A stretch of DNA of 64,000 nt from Gremmenia infestans. Lineage: Eukaryota; Ascomycota; Leotiomycetes; Helotiales; Hamatocanthoscyphaceae. This document shows, one piece after another, positions 58,108-64,000 of this stretch. Where the stretch lies: the NCBI GenBank assembly GCA_032629725.1, contig JAFEVB010000008.1, positions 1,488,001 through 1,552,000 of the forward strand, read 5' to 3'. Position 1 is the first letter of the stretch; each line of letters starts with the position of its first letter. The translations under genes and the position numbers were made by a program. The notes under the pieces were generated by a model. That model was not told where the DNA came from. It did no database searches and saw only the letters and a program-made list of their open reading frames with translations.

Positions 58108-59220
58108 AGTATGTTGTAGACGCGACACGCTTCATTCGAATATAGACAGGATACTGACATCTGCCGTAGTGACTAATTCCAGTGCTGTTCCGCCGCCGCT
58201 CGGGGTTTATGTACCAACGGTTACTTTCTTTCAATCGTCTACACCTCCTGGAGCACGACAACCCCCCCTGGATATCGAAACACAAAAACAACACAGCGTC
58301 CATCTGGCCAAGAATGGGATCCGAGGTCTGGTGCTCCTAGGAAGCACTGGCGAAGCCATCCATCTTTCCCGCGCTGAACGGTCCGAGCTCATATCTGGAG
58401 TTCGCAAAGGGCTCACAGATGCCGGCTTTATCGACTATCCCATCATGGCTGGCGTCTTGACGAACTCGGTAGATGACGCTCTCGAATGGCTTGAAGATGT
58501 AGCCAAAGCTGGAGCTCAGTGGGGCCTTGTGCTTGTTCCTGGGTATTTCGGTGGGGCTGCAAACCAGGAGAACCTGAAGGAGTGGTACAGATTGGTCGCA
58601 GATTCAAGCCCGATTCCGATACTTATGTATGTGTTTCCTTGTGCCTTGTATAATACTTCACATTACTAATTGATCGACCCTCAAGATACAACTATCCAGG
58701 AGTCACGAATAACATTATGGTCAGCCTCGAGACTTACACCGAACTCGCGGCCCACCCGAACATTGTTGGCTGCAAAATGTCCCACGGAAACGTCTCGCAT
58801 CACTTGCAAGTCTCTTTGGACCCAGCCATCGACCACGAGAACTTCCGTGTATACAGTGGATTTGGACAACAACTAGGCCCAATCGTCATGTTTGGAGCAG
58901 CAGGCGTTATTGATGGTCTCGCTGCGATATACCCCGCTACGGTATCACGGCTTTTCGAGCTCTCCATAAAGCGCCCTGTCGAGCCAGAAAACTTGAAGGA
59001 AATACAAAGGTTACAATTTGTTGTCAGCCGGGCTGAAGAGTTCGTAGGAAAGTGGGGAATAGTTGGAATCAAGGAGGGCATATATCAGGTTTTGAAGATG
59101 GGAAATTTGCTAGGTGGAAGGCTGCCTTTGAAGGGACGTATACCAGAGGGGGAGTGGGAAGCATGGAATGTTGCTACAAATGCAATGAAGGAGAATGAGG
59201 TGGTTTTAGAAAAGAAGTAG
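58108..59220 (+). CDS. DHDPS-family 2-keto-3-deoxy-sugar-acid aldolase (GaaC/LGA1/HOGA-like)
   Basis: Class I Schiff-base aldolase expected to cleave a 2-keto-3-deoxy-aldonate to pyruvate plus glyceraldehyde. Exons: the single A at 58108, then 58170-58626, then 58686-59220, giving 330 aa. The body starts (M)TNSSAVPPPLGVYVPTVTFF and has no other early Met, so I propose that the ATG is split by a 61-bp intron (58109-58169, GTATGT...CCGTAG). The joined context is A-rich (CAAAAAAATGACT), a good start context. Motifs: LVLLGSTGEAIHLSRAER (pyruvate carboxylate loop), PILIYNYPGVTNNI (catalytic Tyr), and the Schiff-base Lys in NIVGCKMSHGNV. Also FGAAGVIDGLAAIYP, and LKMGNLLGGRLPLKGRIPEG at the C-terminus. 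The family includes L-galacturonate-pathway LGA1/GaaC and mitochondrial HOGA1; no mitochondrial presequence is obvious. Confidence 0.9.
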
Positions 59221-59853
59221 TCAAACACTCAGCATCTTCGACTTCTTTCTTGCTTCTTAATCGTGCTGAAAACCCGTGACACAGTAGAGTAAGCTCGAAC
59301 AGTAAACGGATTGTCGGTACCAAAGTTAGTTAGCTAATACCGTGGGCATAACTAACAGGCGTTACGTAAACACAGTTCTGATAATTAGGTACTGTAAGGT
59401 ATGCTCTTGATCATGAAGAGGGCCGGAACCAGCGACCGGACAGGTATCCGCGGTTGGGTCATGTGATCCGGAAGCACTAGTCGTTTTCCGCATTTCGGTT
59501 GAGTTTTCCGGGCCGTGTTTTTCCACTCCTTCACCCCAATGCAAAACAGCAAGTCGCTCTTTAACAACCCTGCAGCACGGCATAATAGGATGACGCGGAC
59601 TACAGAGCAGTGGAAAAGCACAGAGTAGGCTGTCACCGAAAGAACTCGTTATGAGGCGTTCTGGTCGATCCGGAGACACCGGACGCGGTGTGAATCGGGA
59701 TCCGTAGAAGAGGTAACTTCTGTTGACAATTGTCTTGACGTATCGCCCTTTCTTGGCAGGATAGAACATGTATTTGTCCGAAGCTTTCACCTTCGTGTGA
59801 TTCACCCTTTTGCGTTTGTCGAGTGACTACCTCTCATTCTCAATTTCAGGACC
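59221..59853. other. Intergenic region between aldolase and NRPS-like gene
   Basis: 630 bp. The minus-strand frame at 59362-59805 has no domain and is rejected. CGG/CCGGA motifs occur at 59665-59690. No other feature. Confidence 0.5.
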
Positions 59854-62800
59854 ATGATTCAAACCATAATTTCAAGTGTTGAGGCAAAAGTCATGCCAAA
59901 GCTACCGACCTTAGTAAAAGTTACTGAACAAATGGATTCCCTTACCTCCTCTGACGAGCACGAGGACGTAGTTTATACTATCAATGACCTCCTTCTCGAG
60001 CGGGCGAAGACGATACCTGAAGAGCCTCTCGTGGGGTACCCCGCATCAACGCGGGGTACGGACGACTATGTCTATTACAACGCCAAAGATCTAAACCGAT
60101 TTGCGAATGCGGCTGCGAAAAGCTTGAATGATCAGGGGCTGCCGATAAATGTAGGTTTTATTTCATCCGCTACACCAAATCCATTTATTAAATCCGTACT
60201 AACGACTACTTGTAGAGTTCCGAAACTGGCAACAAAATCGTAGCTCTGCTCGGTCCGTCAAATCTGGACTATGTCACCTCAATATTTGCCCTCTCTCGCA
60301 TGGGATATGGCGTGCTTCTCCTCTCGACACGACTAGCTACGGATGCATATGTTTCGCTTCTGGAGAAAACAGATTGTGTCAATATACTGGGCTCTCCCAG
60401 TACTGCCAAATCAATAGTCGCGATACAGCAAGTACGGGAATGTCATTCCTTCTCGATTCCAGAAAAGTCCAGCTATGATATTCCAGGTTTCGTCAACCAG
60501 TTTTCAGTACCTGCCACGACATCTACGGTATCGGGTAAGATTGCATTTGTTATTCATTCGTCGGGATCCACAGGACTGCCCAAACCCATTTTTCAAACCC
60601 ACACAGCATGCCTGTCGAATTACGCCAACGGCAGTAGCTATCGAGCATTCTTGACTCTACCTCTCTACCACAATCACGGCATCTCAACATTCTTTCGGGC
60701 CATTTGCAAGGGCAAGCCCATTTCCCTGTATAATGCAAGCCTGCCCCTTTCGGAGACGAATTTAATCAAGGCAATGGAAGCTGTGCAACCAGAGAGCTTT
60801 CACGGCGTCCCATATGCGTTGAAACTACTGAGCGAATCCGAACGGGGGATTGAAACATTGCGAAAATGTAAATTGGTTCTCTTCGGGGGTAGTAGCTGTC
60901 CTGATGATCTTGGTGACAAATTGGTAAATGCTGGAGTGTATATTGTTTCCCACTATGGAGCGTAAGTCTACGAATTCCGGTATTTGGTATATTGCTGACT
61001 TTCATGTAGTACCGAAATGGGCCAGTTGATGACTTCTTATCGTGATGAAGATGACAAAGCCTGGAACTTCTTACGGCCATTACCGTCAATAGCTCGATTC
61101 CTACGAATGGCTCCCCAGGGAGATGGCTCTTATGAGTGCATATGTCTGGACGGGCTTCCCGCAAAAGTCACCTCGAATTCTTCAGATCCACCAAACTCTT
61201 TCCGGACTAGTGACACCTTCTTACCACACCCAACAATTCCAAATGCATGGAAATATCTTGGTCGAATCGACGACCGGGTCACGCTGGTTAACGGCGAGAA
61301 AGTGCTTCCAGTTCCATTTGAGCATCAAGTTCGACAGAATGAGTATGTGAGAGAAGCACTGATTTTTGGGATTGGAAGGGCATTTCCCGGTATCCTCATC
61401 GTGCCCAGTGAGAAAGCCATCGGTTTGAGCAAAGTGGAGATCTTCGAAAAAGCATGGCCCAGTATTGTGCTTGCCAATACGAAAGCTGAGGCTTTCAGCC
61501 AGATACAGGAAGAAATGGTTGAGATTCTGGAACCTTGTGCCGACTATCCTGCAACAGATAAAGGCACCATGATCAGACTCGCTTCATATCGCAAGTTTGC
61601 GGACGTGATAGATACAGTGTATGATCGATTTGAAAGTGGTGTTGTTGCTGAGAGTGGAAACAAACTGAGTCTGAATGTTGATGAACTCAAAGCATACCTC
61701 CTACGACTCTTCTCTACTGAATTGCATCTCGCAAATCTGGCAGAGAGTACAGATTTTTTCGATGCCGGAGTGGACAGTCTGCAAGCTATCAAGGCTCGCT
61801 CATTCCTAAAACGGGAGCTGGACTTGGGCGATTCTGATTTAGATCAAAATGTCGTATTCGAGCATCCTAGCGTTGAGATGCTGGCAGCACATCTCTTTGC
61901 TCTTCGGACCGGCGAGGATTTGGAGCTGGAAGATGAGATTCATGCAATGTCACAACTCATTCAGAAATATTCATCGTTTGAAAACCACCTAGAACCACGG
62001 CAAGAAGTCATCATCCTCACGGGTACTACTGGTTCCCTCGGAGCGCATATTCTTGCACAGTTGTTACAAAATGACAACGTCAGGAAGATATATTGCTTAG
62101 TGCGAGCTAGTACACCCGAAGCTGCTCTCGATCGCATTCTCTCCACTCTGGCAGCCAAGCAACTGCCTTTCAAAAACATAAGCAAAGTCGTCGCACTACC
62201 CGCATCTCTCGACCGCGCGGATCTCGGCTTAGATGCTACCATCTTGACGGAAGTAAAAGAAAACCTCACCAAGGTGATCCATAGCGCCTGGGCTGTCAAT
62301 TTCAACCTCCAAATCCGAAGCTTTGAAAAGCAGCATATCCAAGGTGTTTCGAATCTCCTGAACCTATGTCTCTCTATCAGAGGTTCTACGCCCGCACAGT
62401 TCTTCTTCTGTTCCTCCATATCGGCAGCCGCCGGAACGCCCCTCCCAGCCACGATATCCGAAGCACCTATTCCGCAGCTGGAACATGCTCAGAATATGGG
62501 ATACGCAAGGTCAAAGCTGGTTGCTGAGCGGATTATCGAATCGGCAGCGACCCAAACAGGCATGGTTGCTAAAGTGCTGAGGGTTGGGCAGATTGTTGGT
62601 GATAGTGCTGTGGGCATATGGAACAGTACTGAAGCTATCCCGCTCATGATTCAAAGCGCAGTGACAATGGGCGCTTTGCCTGCGCTTGACGAGGTAAGTC
62701 AAGATCGCCCCTCACCCCCCTTATTATCAGAATCCTGTTCACTCCGATTAATTATCCCAGACTCCCTCATGGCTCCCCGTCGACATCGTCGCACGTACCG

Positions 62801-63213
62801 TTCTAGACATCACGAAAATCAACTCCACTAAAGACGTATCATCGTCATCATCGTCAACATCTGAGCTCCACGACCCATCCATAATCTACAATCTCCAGAA
62901 CCCAAAAACCTTCCACTGGACGACCGATTTCCTCCCCGCTCTCCGAGATGCAGGCCTTGAGTTCGACATCGTCGCTCAACGCGAATGGGTGCAGCGGCTA
63001 CGAGACAGCGACCCGGACCCGGCGGCCAACCCGACAAGAAAGCTGCTGGATTTCTTTGCGGCGAAATACGATAATGAGAAGATGGGTCGGAAGGGCCTTG
63101 TTTTTGATACTGAGAAGACAGAGAAGGCGAGTGAGACTCTTAGGGGTGGCTTTGATGTCATTAGCTCTGGACTGGTGCGGAAAATGGTGCAGCAGTGGTT
63201 GAAGGCATGGTGA
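59854..63213 (+). CDS. NRPS-like adenylation-thiolation-reductase (A-T-R) enzyme
   Basis: Single-module carboxylate-reductase-type enzyme, 1059 aa: it activates a carboxylic acid with ATP, loads it on a phosphopantetheine arm and releases it, probably as an aldehyde, with NADPH. Exons 59854-60150, 60216-60961, 61010-62693 and 62761-63213. A domain: AFVIHSSGSTGLPKPIFQTH (A3), SHYGATEMGQL (A5), YLGRIDDRVTLVNGEKVLP (A7-A8). T domain: STDFFDAGVDSLQAIKARSF with the Ser carrying the arm. R domain: VIILTGTTGSLGAHILAQLL (Rossmann NADP site), FFFCSSISAAAG and the catalytic YARSKLVAER. A C-terminal part follows (TPSWLPVDIVARTVLDI). No condensation domain. The substrate pocket cannot be decoded by eye. 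It adjoins the sugar-acid cluster on the same strand as the aldolase, but could equally be a separate secondary-metabolite gene. Confidence 0.9.
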
Positions 63214-64000
63214 AGGATGATGAGATAGATGAGACCGCACTCTCTTTGCTTTTCATTTCAGACGGTAGATAGGGAACGGTTGAAGCCTTTTTTCTACAAC
63301 ATGCAAGGCAATTAAGTAGAATGCAAATGTTTATGCAGAAACGTAGGCAGTGTGGCTGTGATATAAGGTGGGTATACATTTTACACGGTAGGTTGTCTTC
63401 TGATCATAAGTCTGGTCTAAATAAGCTGCGAGAAATTTATTGAACGTCTTATATAGTACAAGCGTGGGACAATGGACGCGCTGAGGAGCTCCGGACGATG
63501 GCTGAGCCGATGAATCCTGATGCTACAGTGACGAAGACGAGCATTGTTTATGGGGGAGGGGAGAGTAGTATAGTTAAAAGGGGACTTGGAATTTGAGATG
63601 TGAAGGGAGGATATTAGTTATTCGAGTTTGAAAACGAGGAGATATTGAGGGAGACTTTGGCAGAGCTACGAGCTGCACTTTATATATGCATTTTCTTCAT
63701 ATCAGATTTTCTCCCGTCTTATATAGTAGACCATACCTGCGTGACAATTTCTTAATGTGGCGTTTGTGTGCTCCATTCCGTAATTTTACTGAAATGGTGT
63801 TGTAGTTATTAGTGAGGTTGCCATAGGACTTGAAGTTAGCTCTAAATTATATCTATTGATAGGTATCTATACAGATACAAGCATAGACTATCGTCAATAT
63901 AATAAATAACCAATTAATTAACAAATATGTAAGCTCAGAGTAGAGGTGACAATGTAAGTTTACCGAATAGGTGAAATACGTAAGTATAGGAGAGCACGGT
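63214..64000. other. Window edge, no gene seen
   Basis: The 3' flank of the NRPS-like gene; AT-rich towards the end. No frame with a recognisable domain; a gene may begin beyond the window. Confidence 0.5.

Noticed and set aside
57959..59687. Shared 9-mer CCGGACGCG in the reductase/aldolase promoter and the NRPS-like promoter
   Set aside because: Given the size of the two regions, about one shared 9-mer is expected by chance, so it is not evidence of co-regulation.
59362..59805. 147-codon minus-strand frame before the NRPS-like gene
   Set aside because: No domain, unusual composition, and it overlaps the presumed promoter and leader.

Overview
The window comes from a filamentous ascomycete (Pezizomycotina). 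Protein genes are broken by short introns with fungal GTATGT/GTAAGT donors and CTAAC-like branch points. Marker families are present: a VIVID-type LOV photoreceptor, a fungal phytochrome, HET, Zn2Cys6 factors, a gEgh16/MAS secreted protein, a CreD-like arrestin and an NRPS-like reductase. A helotialean or other leotiomycete is my guess. I recognised no rRNA, tRNA, CRISPR array or autonomous transposon. Exon structures were deduced by eye from splice signals, reading-frame continuity and remembered family patterns, and no search was run.

Left part (1-31 kb), mostly housekeeping and signalling: LOV blue-light receptor (-), TLC-like membrane protein (-), a many-exon multi-pass membrane protein (+) followed by a 112-bp inverted-repeat element, a Dal5-type MFS permease (+), an Slm1-type BAR/PH protein (+), a LITAF-domain protein (+), a biliverdin phytochrome histidine kinase (+), a CYP52-like P450 (-), a CreD/ART arrestin (+), and mitochondrial ATP12 (-) with a frame break at a G8 run.

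Middle part (31-47 kb), accessory in character: a truncated S10 carboxypeptidase, an unassigned ORF, a ubiquitin-like-domain protein with a Cys-rich tail, a gEgh16/MAS-type secreted protein, a HET-domain protein, a broken Zn2Cys6 factor beside an intact DHA2 drug-efflux MFS, and a SET-domain protein.

Right part (47-63 kb): an aldonate-permease-like MFS, a dihydroxyacetone/triose kinase, a Zn2Cys6 factor, a D-galactonate-dehydratase-like enolase-superfamily enzyme, an aldo/keto reductase and a DHDPS-family 2-keto-3-deoxy-sugar-acid aldolase are consecutive. Together they can import a sugar acid, dehydrate it, cleave it to pyruvate and glyceraldehyde, and then reduce or phosphorylate the triose. 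I infer a dedicated non-phosphorylative aldonate catabolic cluster. An adjacent adenylation-thiolation-reductase (NRPS-like) gene may belong to it or be a separate secondary-metabolism locus.
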